A stretch of DNA of 64,000 nt from Deltaproteobacteria bacterium. GTDB taxonomy: Bacteria; Desulfobacterota; Binatia; Binatales; Binataceae. The stretch spans positions 79,921 to 143,920 of the forward strand of contig PLDK01000049.1 in NCBI GenBank assembly GCA_003135135.1. The letters run 5' to 3'. The translations under genes and the position numbers were made by a program. The notes below the pieces were generated by a model. It did not search any database. It had not been told where the DNA came from and was given only the letters and a program-made list of their open reading frames with translations. Positions 37,511-48,241 of this stretch are shown one piece after another (position 1 is the first letter of the stretch; each line of letters begins with the position of its first letter).

Positions 37511-40500
37511 CTAAACTGCGGCCAGCCGCGCGAGATCGGAATTCATGTTGAGATGTTGCCGTTCGAGCACCATGCGGTACTCAGTCGGCAATACTTTTAC
37601 AAACTTCGCAGCGTAGTCGTCCCACTTGTCGAGGACTCGCCGCGCGACCGTGCTCTGCGTGTACTGCAAGTGCCGCACTATCAGCGCATGCAACTGATTG
37701 AGCTCGTCGCGATTGCCGATCGGACCCAACTCGACCATCCCGGTGTTGCAGCGCGACGGAAAGGAGCCGTCTTCGTCAAGCACGTACGCCACCCCGCCGC
37801 TCATGCCGGCTGAGAAGTTGCGGCCGGTCTTGCCCAGAACCACGACCAACCCGCGCGTCATGTACTCGCATCCATGGTCGCCGACTCCCTCGACGACCGT
37901 GTGTGCGCCGCTGTTACGCACCGCGAATCGCTCGCCGGCTATGCCGCGGAAGAACGCTTCGCCGCCGGTGGCGCCGTAGAGCGCGACGTTGCCGACAATG
38001 ATGTTGTCCTCGGCCTTGAAGGTCGCTTCTTTTGGCGGACGCACCGAGATAAATCCGCCCGACAGTCCCTTGCCGCAGTAGTCGTTCGCGTCGCCTTCGA
38101 GATGGAGCGCGATTCCCGGCGCTAGCCACGCGCCGAAACTCTGGCCGGCCGAACCTTTGAGATGAATCTGAACCGTGTAGGGCGGCAGTCCCTCCGCGCC
38201 GAAGCGCCGCGACACTTCCGCCGACAGCATCGTGCCGACGGTGCGGTTCACGTTGCGGATGGGAAGATGGATTTCGACCGGCTTGCGATGTTCGAGCGCG
38301 TCTTTTGCAAGCTCGATAATCTGGTTGTCGAGCGCGGCGCCGAGGCCGTGATCCTGCAGCTCGACACAATGCAGCGGTTCGTCCGGCCCGACATCGGGAC
38401 GACGAAGAATATTGGCCAGATCGACGTTGCGCGCCTTCCAATGCGCGATTGCTTCGTTGGAATCCAGGCATTCGACGTGCCCAACCATTTCGGCAACGGT
38501 GCGAAAGCCCAACTGCGCCATGTATTCGCGCAGTTCGTCCGCGATGAACATCATGAAGTTCACGACGTGCTCGGGCTTGCCCGAGAACTTCGCGCGGAGC
38601 ACCGGATCCTGCGTCGCGATGCCGACCGGGCAGGTGTTGAGATGGCAGACGCGCATCATGATGCATCCCGAGGCGACCAGCGCCGCGCTGGCGAAACCGA
38701 ATTCCTCGGCGCCTAGAAGGGCGGCGATGGCGACGTCGCGGCCGGTCTTGAGCTGGCCGTCGGTCTCGACGCGAATGCGTCCGCGCAGACCGTTCATCAC
38801 CAGGGTTTGCTGCGTCTCGGCGAGTCCCAGCTCCCACGGAACTCCCGCGTGCCTGATCGATTGCAGGGGAGACGCGCCGGTGCCGCCGTCGTAACCGCTA
38901 ATCAGCACGACGTCGGCTTTGGCCTTTGCGACTCCCGCGGCGATGGTGCCCACGCCGACCTCGGCGACCAGCTTGACACCGATGCGCGCGCGATTGTTGG
39001 AATTTTTGAGATCGTGGATAAGCTGCGCGAGATCTTCGATCGAATAGATGTCGTGATGCGGGGGCGGAGAGATCAATCCCACGCCGGGCGTCGAGTAGCG
39101 AATCTTCGCGATGAAATCGTCGACCTTGTGACCGGGAAGCTGACCGCCCTCGCCGGGCTTGGCGCCCTGCGCCATCTTGATCTGCAGTTCGTCGGCGTTG
39201 ACCAGGTAATGACTCGTGACGCCGAAGCGCGCCGACGCCACCTGTTTGATCGCGCTACGGCGGCTATCGCCGTTGGCATCGGGCACGAAGCGCGCCGGAT
39301 CCTCGCCGCCCTCGCCGGTGTTGCTTTTGCCGCCTATCCGGTTCATGGCGATGGCGAGGTTTTCGTGCGCCTCTTTGCTGATCGATCCGAACGACATCGC
39401 GCCGGTTTTGAAGCGTTTGACGATCTCGGCGGCCGGCTCGACTTCCTCCAGCGGCACGGGCGGCCGATCAGAATTGAACTTGAGCAGCGAGCGAAGCGTG
39501 GTGAGCGAGCGACTCTGCTCGTCAACCGCCCTGGTGTAATCCTTAAACACCCGATAATTTCCCGAGCGCACGGAATGCTGCAGCCTGGCGATCGTGTTCG
39601 GGTTGTACATGTGAAACTCGCCGGCGCGGCGCCACTGGTACTGGCCACCGACATCGAGCTCGCCGTCGAGGTTCGCGGCCACCTTGAACGCGTAGGTGTG
39701 ACGCGCAGCGGTCTCGCGCGCGATCGCGTCGAGGCCGACCCCTGCCACGCGCGACGCCGTCCAGGTGAAGTACTTGTCGATCACGTCCTTCGCCAATCCG
39801 ATCGCCTCGAAGATCTGCGCGCCGCGGTAACTTTGCGTCGTCGAGATCCCCATCTTGGCCGCGACTTTCGTAATGCTCTTGGAGACGGCCTTGATGAAGT
39901 TGTGGACGGCGGTGTCTTCGTCGATGTCCCGGAGCTGGCCGTCGCGAATCATTCCCGCCATCGTCGCGTATGCGAGGTACGGATTGACGGCGCCCGCGCC
40001 GTAGCCGACCAGCAGGCAGAAATGCATCGCCTCGCGCGGTTCTCCCGACTCGACGACGAGGCCGGCCCGGGTGCGCGTCCCTTCGCGAATCAGATGATGA
40101 TGCACGGCTCCAGTCGCGAGCAGCGCCGGAATGGCGGCGTACTCCGCGTTCACGCCACGATCCGAAAGCACGATTATCGTGTAGCCGGATTCGATCGCGT
40201 CCGAAGCGGCGCGGCAAAGCGCGTCGAGCGCGGCGCGAAGCCCGCCTTCGCCGTCATCAACGCGGTAAAGCGTGGGAAGCGTGACGGTGCGCAGGCCCTC
40301 GACGGCCAGCCGTTTGATCCTTTGAAGTTCCTGGTTGGTGAGCAGGGGCTGCTTGAGTTGAAGTTGGCGGCAGTGGAGCGGCGATTCTTCGAACAGATTA
40401 TCCTCGGCGCCGATTGTCGTTTCGGTCGAGGTCACGAGTTCCTCGCGAATCGGATCGATCGGCGGATTCGTCACCTGCGCGAACAATTGCTTGAAGTAGT

Positions 40501-42070
40501 TGTAAAGCAGCTGGGGTCGGTTCGAGAGGACGGCCAGCGGAGTGTCGGTGCCCATCGAGGCGACCGGCTCCTGGCCGTTGGTCGCCATCGGCGCGAGGAT
40601 CATTTTGAGATCCTCGATCGTATAGCCGAACGATTGCTGCTGCTTCAGCAGCTCGTGGTTTTCAAAGCCGTCAACCGCTGGCGCATCGCTTGCCTCGGGG
40701 AGCGAATCGAGTGCGACGAGATTGGCGTCGAGCCAGCTGCGATACGGCTGTCGCGCCGCCATCGAATTCTTGATTTCTTCGTCCTGCACGATTCTGCCCA
40801 GCGAGGTATCGATGAGAAACATTCGTCCCGGCTGCAGCCGCCCTTTGAGCGCGACGTTCTGCGGCGCGATGTCGAGGACGCCGGTCTCGGACGCCATCAC
40901 GACCAATCCGTCCTTGGTCACCGTGTAGCGCGACGGACGAAGCCCGTTGCGATCGAGCACCGCGCCGATTCTGATACCGTCAGTGAACGCGATCGACGCG
41001 GGGCCGTCCCACGGTTCCATCATGCATGAATGAAAGCGGTAGAAAGCGCGCTTGCCGTCGCTCATCTGCGGGTCGTTCTGCCACGCTTCCGGAATCATCA
41101 TCATCATGGCGTGCGGCAGCGAACGTCCGGTGCGAACCAGCAGTTCGAGACAATTGTCGAAGGTTGCGGAGTCGCTGCCGTTGGGCTCGACGATCGGCAA
41201 CAGCTTCTTGATGTCGTCGCCGAACAGCGGTGAAGAGAAAAGCTTCTCGCGCGCGTGCATCCAGTTGATATTGCCGCGCAGCGTGTTGATCTCGCCGTTG
41301 TGCGACATGAAGCGGTAGGGATGCGCACGGTCCCAGCTCGGAAATGTGTTGGTCGAGAAGCGCTGATGGACCATCGCGAGCGCGGTCTTGATGGCGCCAT
41401 TTAGCAAATCGGGGAAGAACTGCGGTATCTGTGTCGAGATGAGCTGACCCTTATAGACGACGGTCAGCGCCGAGAGGCTGCAGAAATAAAACAGTTCCGG
41501 ATCGAAGAGGCCGAGTTTTTCCGCCTCTGAAGTGGCGCGCTTGCGAATTACGTACAGCTTGCGCTCGAGCGCCTCGGCGTCGGGCAAGTCCGGACTGCGC
41601 GCGATGAAGACCTGGCGGATTGCGGGCATCCCGCGCCGCGCGATATCGCCGCACGCGGATTCGACCACCGGCACGTCGCGCCATCCGAGCAGACGCTGAC
41701 CCTCCTCGTTGACGATTCTCTCGAACGCGTCCTCGCAGTCTTTGCGCTTGACCGGGTCGAGCGGCAGGAAAACCTGTCCCACGCCGTATTCGCCGGGCGC
41801 GGGCAGTTCGAAGCCGAGCCGGGCCGCTTCGCTCGAGAAAAACTCGTGCGGAATCTGCAGCAGGATTCCAGCGCCGTCGCCCGTGCGCGGATCGCATCCG
41901 CACGCGCCGCGATGGGTCAGGTTGTCGAGCACCTGCAGCGCTTTCGCCACGATGTCATGCGAGCGCTCGCCCTTGATGTTGACGACGAAGCCGACGCCGC
42001 ACGCGTCGCTCTCATGGGCGGGATCGTAGAGGCCTTGTGCCTTCGGAATACTTCGGTAGTTGTGCATCAT
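37511..42070 (-). CDS. gltB: Glutamate synthase large subunit
   Basis: A 1519-residue GltB that makes two glutamates from glutamine and 2-oxoglutarate. A 23-residue propeptide precedes the class II glutaminase nucleophile Cys24 in [18 protein letters not shown]. The FMN domain contains [20 protein letters not shown] and [15 protein letters not shown]. The 3Fe-4S cysteines are in [18 protein letters not shown]. The C-terminal GXGXG beta-helix follows ([13 protein letters not shown]). The start overlaps the stop of the upstream regulator by 4 nt. Large antisense frames within it are shadows. Confidence 0.98.
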   Translation of the reverse strand: MMHNYRSIPKAQGLYDPAHESDACGVGFVVNIKGERSHDIVAKALQVLDNLTHRGACGCDPRTGDGAGILLQIPHEFFSSEAARLGFELPAPGEYGVGQVFLPLDPVKRKDCEDAFERIVNEEGQRLLGWRDVPVVESACGDIARRGMPAIRQVFIARSPDLPDAEALERKLYVIRKRATSEAEKLGLFDPELFYFCSLSALTVVYKGQLISTQIPQFFPDLLNGAIKTALAMVHQRFSTNTFPSWDRAHPYRFMSHNGEINTLRGNINWMHAREKLFSSPLFGDDIKKLLPIVEPNGSDSATFDNCLELLVRTGRSLPHAMMMMIPEAWQNDPQMSDGKRAFYRFHSCMMEPWDGPASIAFTDGIRIGAVLDRNGLRPSRYTVTKDGLVVMASETGVLDIAPQNVALKGRLQPGRMFLIDTSLGRIVQDEEIKNSMAARQPYRSWLDANLVALDSLPEASDAPAVDGFENHELLKQQQSFGYTIEDLKMILAPMATNGQEPVASMGTDTPLAVLSNRPQLLYNYFKQLFAQVTNPPIDPIREELVTSTETTIGAEDNLFEESPLHCRQLQLKQPLLTNQELQRIKRLAVEGLRTVTLPTLYRVDDGEGGLRAALDALCRAASDAIESGYTIIVLSDRGVNAEYAAIPALLATGAVHHHLIREGTRTRAGLVVESGEPREAMHFCLLVGYGAGAVNPYLAYATMAGMIRDGQLRDIDEDTAVHNFIKAVSKSITKVAAKMGISTTQSYRGAQIFEAIGLAKDVIDKYFTWTASRVAGVGLDAIARETAARHTYAFKVAANLDGELDVGGQYQWRRAGEFHMYNPNTIARLQHSVRSGNYRVFKDYTRAVDEQSRSLTTLRSLLKFNSDRPPVPLEEVEPAAEIVKRFKTGAMSFGSISKEAHENLAIAMNRIGGKSNTGEGGEDPARFVPDANGDSRRSAIKQVASARFGVTSHYLVNADELQIKMAQGAKPGEGGQLPGHKVDDFIAKIRYSTPGVGLISPPPHHDIYSIEDLAQLIHDLKNSNNRARIGVKLVAEVGVGTIAAGVAKAKADVVLISGYDGGTGASPLQSIRHAGVPWELGLAETQQTLVMNGLRGRIRVETDGQLKTGRDVAIAALLGAEEFGFASAALVASGCIMMRVCHLNTCPVGIATQDPVLRAKFSGKPEHVVNFMMFIADELREYMAQLGFRTVAEMVGHVECLDSNEAIAHWKARNVDLANILRRPDVGPDEPLHCVELQDHGLGAALDNQIIELAKDALEHRKPVEIHLPIRNVNRTVGTMLSAEVSRRFGAEGLPPYTVQIHLKGSAGQSFGAWLAPGIALHLEGDANDYCGKGLSGGFISVRPPKEATFKAEDNIIVGNVALYGATGGEAFFRGIAGERFAVRNSGAHTVVEGVGDHGCEYMTRGLVVVLGKTGRNFSAGMSGGVAYVLDEDGSFPSRCNTGMVELGPIGNRDELNQLHALIVRHLQYTQSTVARRVLDKWDDYAAKFVKVLPTEYRMVLERQHLNMNSDLARLAAV

Positions 42071-42630
42071 GATACCCGTCTTGGTTCCGGAGGCGCAGGT
42101 TTAGCGGCGCCGTGGCGATGGCGCCTGCCGTTGGCAGGCTCGTGCGAGTCGCCGTTGGGATGAACCGAAATCAAACCGCGCTCGGTATGCGTCGACAGCA
42201 CCACCATCGTCTCCGTCCGCGCCACTCCCTCGATCGAGCGGATCGTGCTGATGAGCCGCTCGAGCGACGAAGTGTTGTCGGTTTTGATTTTCAGCAAGAG
42301 CGTGTGCTGGCCGGTGACGTGATGGCATTCGAGCACGTCGTCGAGCAGCGCGACGGATTCCTTGAACAGCGAGATTGTTTTCGGATGCGAAATCGACACG
42401 CCGATAAACGCGGTGACGTCCTTGCCGAGCCGGGTAGCATCGACGGTGGCGTGATAGCCGGTGATCACTCCGCCGTCTTCGAGTTTTTTGACGCGTTCGT
42501 TGACCGACGGCGCCGAAAGCCCGACTTGCTCTCCGAGCTTGACTAGCGGAATGCGGCCGTGTTCCTGCAGGAGGCCGATAATCTGCAGGTCGATGGCGTC
42601 GAGTTCGGGGAAATCTCCGCCGAATTTCAT
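42067..42630 (-). CDS. Lrp/AsnC-family transcriptional regulator
   Basis: A 187-residue Lrp/AsnC regulator. The N-terminal winged helix contains [47 protein letters not shown]. The RAM ligand-binding domain has [38 protein letters not shown] and [16 protein letters not shown] basic tail of about 30 residues follows ([16 protein letters not shown]). It is translationally coupled to gltB (ATGA) and likely regulates the operon in response to amino acids. E. coli Lrp also activates gltBDF, which gives a precedent. Confidence 0.93.
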   Translation of the reverse strand: MKFGGDFPELDAIDLQIIGLLQEHGRIPLVKLGEQVGLSAPSVNERVKKLEDGGVITGYHATVDATRLGKDVTAFIGVSISHPKTISLFKESVALLDDVLECHHVTGQHTLLLKIKTDNTSSLERLISTIRSIEGVARTETMVVLSTHTERGLISVHPNGDSHEPANGRRHRHGAAKPAPPEPRRVS

Positions 42631-42656
42631 AAGGTTATCCTCGTCGAGTGACGATG

Positions 42657-42720
42657 AAGATAGGCGGAAAATCGAAACGTGTCAAGCGTTTGTAAGGATT
42701 TGACTCAGTAAAACATGAGT
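42657..42720 (-). promoter_or_regulatory. Promoter of the lrp-gltB-gltD operon with operator-like inverted repeat
   Basis: On the minus strand TTGACA (complement of 42680-42685) and TATCTT (complement of 42657-42662) are separated by exactly 17 nt and lie 27 nt before the regulator's ATG. Upstream, ACTCA (42703-42707) and TGAGT (42716-42720) form an inverted repeat with 8-nt spacing that could bind the Lrp-family dimer. Confidence 0.65.
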
Positions 42721-42855
42721 TTGTTAAGGCCGATGTGATGGGCGCCGACGAAATATAGGTCTAAACCAGCGATTGCCGCTCACCTATACTGCGGTTGTTC
42801 CGGTCCAAGCGCGATCGCTCAGGTAACGCGCCGCTCGCGCCGAATCCCCGGCCAA

Positions 42856-44289
42856 CTACGAATGTGGATAGGCGTCGCTTCCCATCTCAAGCGCATCCAG
42901 CCCCGACCATTCCACTTCCACCAGCACGCGGTTGCCCACCGTGCGCTCGACGATCTTGAAGAACAGGATCGCAAGGCCGAATACCACGACCACGTTCACC
43001 GTGACACCGATCAACTGGGCGAAAAATTGACCCGCATCGCCGTAGAGCAGGCCGCGCACCGGACCCGCGACACCGTTCCATCCGTCACCGTAGGTGCCGT
43101 CGGCAAACAGACCAAGCGCCAGCGCGCCCCATATTCCGCACGCACCGTGCACGGCGACCGCACCGACCGGATCGTCGATTCGAAAGCGGCGTTCGAGTTC
43201 AAGCACCGTCCACACGACCAGCAGTCCCGCGATCGTGCCAATCAGAACAGCCGCCGCGGGCGATACGAATGCGCACGGGGCGGTGATTGCGACGAGTCCG
43301 CCCAGCAGACCGTTGCAGGCGATCGCGACGTCGGGTTTGTGATACTGATTCCACAAATAGAGCAGCGCCGCGAGCGCGCCGGCCGCCGAGGCAAGCATGG
43401 TGTTCACCGCGATGATCGCTATTCGTGGATCCGATGCGGCGAGCGTCGAGCCGGCGTTGAAGCCGAACCATCCGAACGCGAGAATCAACGTTCCGCTGAT
43501 GGCCATGGGCAGGTTATGTCCGGGCAACGCGCCGATGGCGCCGTCGCGCCGGAACTTTCCGATGCGCGGACCCACCATGTAAGCGCCGGCGAGACCGGCC
43601 ACTCCGCCCGTCATGTGCACTACCGACGATCCGGCGAAATCCAGATGGCCGTGGCCCAGGCCCAGGTTCGTGCCGAGCTGCGAGAGCCATCCTCCGCCCC
43701 ATACCCAGTTGCCGTACAACGGATACAGGAACATCGACATGAACAGTCCGTAGATAAAGAACGCTTTGAACTTCCATCGCTCCGCCATCGCACCCGTCGG
43801 AATGGTCGCGGCGGTGTCCATGAAAACAAGCGAGAATAGAAACATGCCGAGACTGGCCGGATCGCGACTGACGCTGAGCAGCGCGAACTTGCTGAAGCCG
43901 ATGATTCCATACGAATGCGCGCCGATCGTGATCGACAACTCGTGATGGCCGATCGCGCCCATGCCAAGCGAGGGCCAGTGCGCGACGCCGCCCATCATGA
44001 AGCCGTAGCCGGTGAGCCAGAAGCCGATGATGCCGATCGGGTAAATGATCAAGTTCATCGCCATGGTGTTGACCGCGTTCTTGGAGCGCGTGAACCCCGT
44101 CTCCACCATTGCGAATCCGAGCTGCATGAACATCACCAGGAAGCCCGCGACCAGCAGCCACGCCAGGTTGAGCGAATTGTCCAGCGGCGGCGACGACGCG
44201 GCAGTCTGCGCGCGCGCCAGCGATGAAAATAGCGTCAGCGCGGCGAAAGTGGCGGCGGCCAATCCGAGTTGCGATCGTCTCGGCATCAT
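42856..44289 (-). CDS. amt: Ammonium transporter (Amt/MEP/Rh)
   Basis: A 477-residue AmtB-type channel. A cleavable signal peptide covers residues ~1-28 (LFSSLARAQ), as in E. coli AmtB, and 11 membrane segments follow. The pore histidines are His225 in SSVVHMTGG and His381 in VAVHGACGIWG. MDTAATIPTGAMAERWKFKAF and NAGSTLAA are family blocks. The ATG at 44289 overlaps the stop of the upstream Ser/Thr kinase (ATGA), so expression is coupled to it. The usual neighbour glnK (PII) is absent. Downstream comes the lrp-gltBD unit, after 226 bp with its own promoter. Confidence 0.96.
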   Translation of the reverse strand: MMPRRSQLGLAAATFAALTLFSSLARAQTAASSPPLDNSLNLAWLLVAGFLVMFMQLGFAMVETGFTRSKNAVNTMAMNLIIYPIGIIGFWLTGYGFMMGGVAHWPSLGMGAIGHHELSITIGAHSYGIIGFSKFALLSVSRDPASLGMFLFSLVFMDTAATIPTGAMAERWKFKAFFIYGLFMSMFLYPLYGNWVWGGGWLSQLGTNLGLGHGHLDFAGSSVVHMTGGVAGLAGAYMVGPRIGKFRRDGAIGALPGHNLPMAISGTLILAFGWFGFNAGSTLAASDPRIAIIAVNTMLASAAGALAALLYLWNQYHKPDVAIACNGLLGGLVAITAPCAFVSPAAAVLIGTIAGLLVVWTVLELERRFRIDDPVGAVAVHGACGIWGALALGLFADGTYGDGWNGVAGPVRGLLYGDAGQFFAQLIGVTVNVVVVFGLAILFFKIVERTVGNRVLVEVEWSGLDALEMGSDAYPHS

Positions 44290-45302
44290 TTCACCTGCCC
44301 TCGATATGACCGGCGCGGGGGAGTCGGCGACGCCGGGTAACGGTTTGCAAGCCAAATCAGAAATACAAGGATCCCGATGAGCGACGTGAAAAACAGCACG
44401 TACCCTGCCGTACGACGCGCGCGCTGCAGCGCGAGGCTGCGTGGATGGAGGCCCTGCGCGCGGCCCGTGGCAACGACGCGCGACGGATCGCTCAGGTCCG
44501 CGAGCATCTCGGCCGCGCTCGCATAGCGGTCGCGCGGAGAGCGCTCGATCGCGTGAAGGATGATCTCCTCCAGATGCGGATCGAGATCGGACTTGAATGC
44601 GGTTGGCGGCTGCGGATCTTCCGAGGTTTTCGCGCGCATCACGTTGTAAACGTTGGGGCCCGAGTGCGGCAGGTGGCCGGTCAGCATCTCGTAGAGAATC
44701 ACGCCCAGCGAATAGACGTCGGTGCGAACGTCGCCGCGCCGGCCGCTGACCTGTTCGGGCGCCATGTAGTCGGGCGTGCCGATGGTCGATGACAGGCCGG
44801 ACCACGTCAGCCGCCGCGCGGTTTCGTCGAGTGCGATTCCGAAATCCATGACCTTGGTCCGGCCTTCGGCCGTCACCAGCACGTTCTCCGGCTTCAAATC
44901 GCGATGCACCACGCCTTCACCGTGCATGTACACAAGCGTCTCCGCCAACTGGCGTGCAAGATCGAGCGCCTTTTCCACCGACAGCCCGCCGGGCTCGTGC
45001 ATCATCGCGCGCAGCGAGGGACCCTCGACGTACTCCATGGCGATATACATGCGGCTTTTGCGCATGGGCGTGAGGACCTTGATGATGCCGGGATGGTTGA
45101 GACGGCGGCCGACTTCTTCTTCGCGCTGAAAGCGGCCGTAGAAGACCACGTCGCTCTCGAACTGCATGTAGGGGACTTTGATCGCGACGGTCGCGCCGTC
45201 GACCTGGTCGATAGCTTTGAAGATCGACGCCATTCCGCTGCGCGCGATCACCTCGATCAATTTGTACTGATCGAGGTTTTCTCCAACGCCGACCTCGCGC
45301 AT
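44286..45302 (-). CDS. Membrane-anchored Ser/Thr protein kinase
   Basis: A 338-residue Hanks-type kinase. The catalytic domain (about 13-275) has Lys42 in VAIKV, the catalytic loop HRDLKPEN with Asp135, the DFG Asp153, and the activation segment ending in GTPDYMAPEQ. The glycine loop is atypical: IARSGMASIF replaces the usual G-x-G-x-x-G start. A single membrane helix (about 299-319) is followed by a basic tail of under 20 residues, so no external sensor domain such as PASTA is present. It lies 86 bp after a PP2C gene and overlaps amt by 4 nt. The tight linkage suggests that it controls the transporter or nitrogen assimilation; that is an inference. Confidence 0.93.
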   Translation of the reverse strand: MREVGVGENLDQYKLIEVIARSGMASIFKAIDQVDGATVAIKVPYMQFESDVVFYGRFQREEEVGRRLNHPGIIKVLTPMRKSRMYIAMEYVEGPSLRAMMHEPGGLSVEKALDLARQLAETLVYMHGEGVVHRDLKPENVLVTAEGRTKVMDFGIALDETARRLTWSGLSSTIGTPDYMAPEQVSGRRGDVRTDVYSLGVILYEMLTGHLPHSGPNVYNVMRAKTSEDPQPPTAFKSDLDPHLEEIILHAIERSPRDRYASAAEMLADLSDPSRVVATGRAQGLHPRSLALQRARRTAGYVLFFTSLIGILVFLIWLANRYPASPTPPRRSYRGQVK

Positions 45303-45388
45303 TTTTCAGACCGTCTCGAAAAAAAGCCGGTCAGCGGACGTTAACACCCGCCGCGCAGGCAATGGAAGGGGATGCGGCGCCATACGCT

Positions 45389-46216
45389 TCATCGCCCGAA
45401 CGATCCTCGCAATCGATCGCGCCAGCCGCTGGCGGTTGCCGTATGCCCGGTCGGCGACGTCATTCTGAAGACCGCGCAGGTCAGGTTGTCTGCGGTACCG
45501 CGCCTATTGGCCGTGTCGATCAAGTTGCGGCAGCCCGTCTCGGGGTCAACGCCACGCGTCAGCGATTCCAGTTCCTTGTCATCCAGGACATTGTACATCC
45601 CGTCGCTGCACAGTATCAGCCGATCGCGCTCCAGCAGCGGCATCGCGATCCGATCGATCGACACGATCAACTCGTGTCCAAGACTGCGCAGAAGCATCCC
45701 GCGCTCCGGATGATTCTTCGCGCGTGCCGCCGACATCACGCCCATCCTGACCCGGTCGGCAACCATCGTGTGATCTTTTGTGATTTGCGAGATTTGGCGG
45801 TGACGGATCAGATGCAGCCGGCAATCTCCGACGTGCACCGCCGACAGCATCCCCTTCTCCACCGTAACCGCGGTCATCGTGGTCGCCATCCGGCCCAGTT
45901 CCGGCACGGTAAGCGCCTTGTCGTGAATCTCGATGTTGGCCCGCGTAATCGCGCGATGGAGCCGCTTGGCGGCTCCCCACGCTGGCGGGCTCTCGCGGTA
46001 AGCTTCAAGAGTTATGTCGATCGCCATCCGGCTCGCGACTTCACCGCCTTCGTAGCCGCCGACGCCGTCGGCAATCGCGAACACCACGCTGTCGTGACTC
46101 TCGATAAAATGCCCGCACGAGTCTTCATTGTCCGGGCGGTCCGTACCTACGTCGGACAACAGCGCCAACTCGAAAGCCTGCTCAACCGAAGGAGGAGCGG
46201 AGAGCGACGAATCCAT
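45389..46216 (-). CDS. PP2C-type Ser/Thr protein phosphatase
   Basis: A 275-residue PPM/PP2C phosphatase. Metal and catalytic motifs are intact: DRPDNEDS near residue 26, Asp50 in ADGVGG, GDCR at 130-133, Asp205 in CSDGMYN and Asp243 in TADNLT. The length matches PrpC/PstP catalytic domains and there is no membrane segment. It is the first gene of a run with the Ser/Thr kinase and amt and most likely reverses that kinase's phosphorylations. Confidence 0.94.
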   Translation of the reverse strand: MDSSLSAPPSVEQAFELALLSDVGTDRPDNEDSCGHFIESHDSVVFAIADGVGGYEGGEVASRMAIDITLEAYRESPPAWGAAKRLHRAITRANIEIHDKALTVPELGRMATTMTAVTVEKGMLSAVHVGDCRLHLIRHRQISQITKDHTMVADRVRMGVMSAARAKNHPERGMLLRSLGHELIVSIDRIAMPLLERDRLILCSDGMYNVLDDKELESLTRGVDPETGCRNLIDTANRRGTADNLTCAVFRMTSPTGHTATASGWRDRLRGSFGR

Positions 46217-46269
46217 TTGAATTGAGCTACCCGGCTAACGCTGAGGAGTAAAGTCGCTTGAACGGCCAA

Positions 46270-46303
46270 GGGGGCGAGCCGCAGTCCCACGCGGCTCGCC
46301 CCC
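46270..46303. terminator. Strong 13-bp hairpin after the amino-acid permease
   Basis: GGGGGCGAGCCGC (46270-46282) pairs perfectly with GCGGCTCGCCCCC (46291-46303). It lies 30 bp after the permease stop and 53 bp before the PP2C gene on the same strand. The usual T-run is absent, so it may act through processing or Rho, or simply insulate the operons. Confidence 0.6.
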
Positions 46304-46332
46304 AGGATTATTCGCCAAACCAGCGCCTGGGA

Positions 46333-48000
46333 TCAGGCCGGCTTGGTTACGAGAATCGTCTCTTTGCCCCGCTTCTTCGAGTTACGGACGAAGTAAATCG
46401 CACCGTAGATTCCCCAAATCGCGGATATCGCCACCGCCATCAACGGTTCCTTCACGCTGCCGAGCCCCTCCATCGGTCCGATGATGTAGAACGCGAGGCA
46501 CGCGAAGTTCGCGACCGCGCCGAACACCGGCACCACCATGTGCTTGAATCCATGGAACTCGTCACGCTCCGAGTAGGCGACGATGCACACAATGTTCGTC
46601 AGACCGTAGAGCAGAAAGGTTCCGAAGTTTGAAGTGAGCGTGACCAGCAGCAACCCGTTGGGCAGCGCCGAGAGTGACGCGTTGGAGCTCATTCCGAGCG
46701 CGTACCACAGGTTGTGCGGCAGCGTCGCAATCGTCTTGTCATCAGGCGCCGAAGCGCCGGCGAAGTAGAACAGCGCGGCGTACGCGCCGAGTATTGCCGA
46801 TATCGTTGCAAGCACCCAAATCGCGCGATGCGGCGTCAGGTTCTTGCCGTGCAGCAGACCGAAATGCTCGGGCACTTCCTCGTCACGCCCCATCGCGTAG
46901 GTCACGCGCGCGCCGGTGTTGATGCACGACAGCGTGGTGCCGATCAGCGCCAGGAAAACCGTCAGCGCTTCCATCAGCATGAACGCCGTGCCATGTCCGC
47001 CCAGCAGCGCGTTGCCGATGATCACCATCATGTCGCCGAGCGGGGCCGCCGATCCCTTGGCCTCCGCAAGACTGTAGGCGCTGTTCAGGAAATAGTTGGC
47101 CGCGAAGTATTCGATCAGGTAGCAGAACAACCCCTGGATCGTCAGCGACAGCAGAACGCCGCGCGGGATGTCCTTTTTGGGGTTCTTCGCTTCCTCGCCG
47201 AGAGCGGTCACCGACTCGAAGCCGACCAGCAGCAGAATCGCGACCGTTGCCTGCAGCATCACCCAGTCCAACCTGTGCGGCAGAATGACCGAGAGTGCGC
47301 TGGCGTGCGACGGGTGGTCGCCGGCCATGCCGTAACTCAGGGTCGCGGCGATCGTATTGCCATTGGCATCGAGCGCCAGGCCCGCCGAGCCCGCGGGATG
47401 CGCGGCGCGGTATGCGATCGCGAGTGCTGAGAAGAACAGCAGCGCGACGATCTGGATTCCGTTGATCCCGATATTGACGAAGGTGGAACCGTTGACGCCC
47501 CGGAACGCGATCCAGGCGACGGCGTACGCGAAAATTATCGCAATTATCGCCATGAATACCGGACCGGGAATTCCCGCGTTCATCGTGCTCGGCGCAACCG
47601 TGCCGACGATGTACCCGACCATGATGCCCATCGTGGCGACCATGACGCCGGGATACATCCAGTAATACAGATGCGACGACCATCCCATTACGAACTTGGC
47701 CACGCGCGCGAACTTGTAGGCGTGGGTCTTGCTCAAGAAGGCCTGCTCTGCAAACAGGTACGAACTGCCCGCTCCCGGATAAAGTTTGGCGAGCTCCGAG
47801 TACGAAATTGCGGTCGCATACGCCAGTAGCAGCGCGACGAAAATGCCGGCCCACATCGCCATCCCCGACGGGTACGCGTATCCCGCTTGAACGACAAACG
47901 TGATCCACAGGAAGGCTCCCGGGGCGATCAGCGCCATCGCGTTGACCGTGACCCCGGTCAAGCCCAGCGTCGGCAGCATCTTTTTCTGTTCTTCAGCCAT
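46333..48000 (-). CDS. APC-superfamily amino-acid permease
   Basis: A 555-residue, about 12-14 TM permease of the amino acid-polyamine-organocation superfamily. The N-terminus has LTGVTVNAMALIAPGAFLWITF, followed by YSELAKLYPGAGSSYLFAEQA and VTALGEEAKNPKKDIPRGVLLSL, the family's characteristic loops. A strong AAGGAGG precedes the ATG. The substrate cannot be read from the sequence. It lies upstream of the PP2C-kinase-amt run but is separated from it by a large hairpin. Confidence 0.9.
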   Translation of the reverse strand: MAEEQKKMLPTLGLTGVTVNAMALIAPGAFLWITFVVQAGYAYPSGMAMWAGIFVALLLAYATAISYSELAKLYPGAGSSYLFAEQAFLSKTHAYKFARVAKFVMGWSSHLYYWMYPGVMVATMGIMVGYIVGTVAPSTMNAGIPGPVFMAIIAIIFAYAVAWIAFRGVNGSTFVNIGINGIQIVALLFFSALAIAYRAAHPAGSAGLALDANGNTIAATLSYGMAGDHPSHASALSVILPHRLDWVMLQATVAILLLVGFESVTALGEEAKNPKKDIPRGVLLSLTIQGLFCYLIEYFAANYFLNSAYSLAEAKGSAAPLGDMMVIIGNALLGGHGTAFMLMEALTVFLALIGTTLSCINTGARVTYAMGRDEEVPEHFGLLHGKNLTPHRAIWVLATISAILGAYAALFYFAGASAPDDKTIATLPHNLWYALGMSSNASLSALPNGLLLVTLTSNFGTFLLYGLTNIVCIVAYSERDEFHGFKHMVVPVFGAVANFACLAFYIIGPMEGLGSVKEPLMAVAISAIWGIYGAIYFVRNSKKRGKETILVTKPA

Positions 48001-48241
48001 CTTACCTCCTTCAATTCATGGGCCGGAGTGGTTGTCCGCCGCATGCATACGCGTCACTCCCGTTACGGGCGGGAGTATGAAGGAAGCTCAGAGCAGGAAA
48101 AGTGCCACTTCAAAATCGAGTGAGTATTGATGAAAACTGCAATGTGCCTGCTCAAACGACAGGCATCCGCCTATCAGGCGGTCATCAACACTCCACTGCG
48201 GTTCGGTCTCGCCGACTCTTTCAACCGGCCCGCAGTCTTGA

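Noticed and set aside
38807..41029. 740-codon plus-strand open frame inside gltB
   Set aside because: It is antisense to the well-conserved gltB, has no family similarity and reads as Arg/His/Asp-rich text typical of GC-rich shadow frames.
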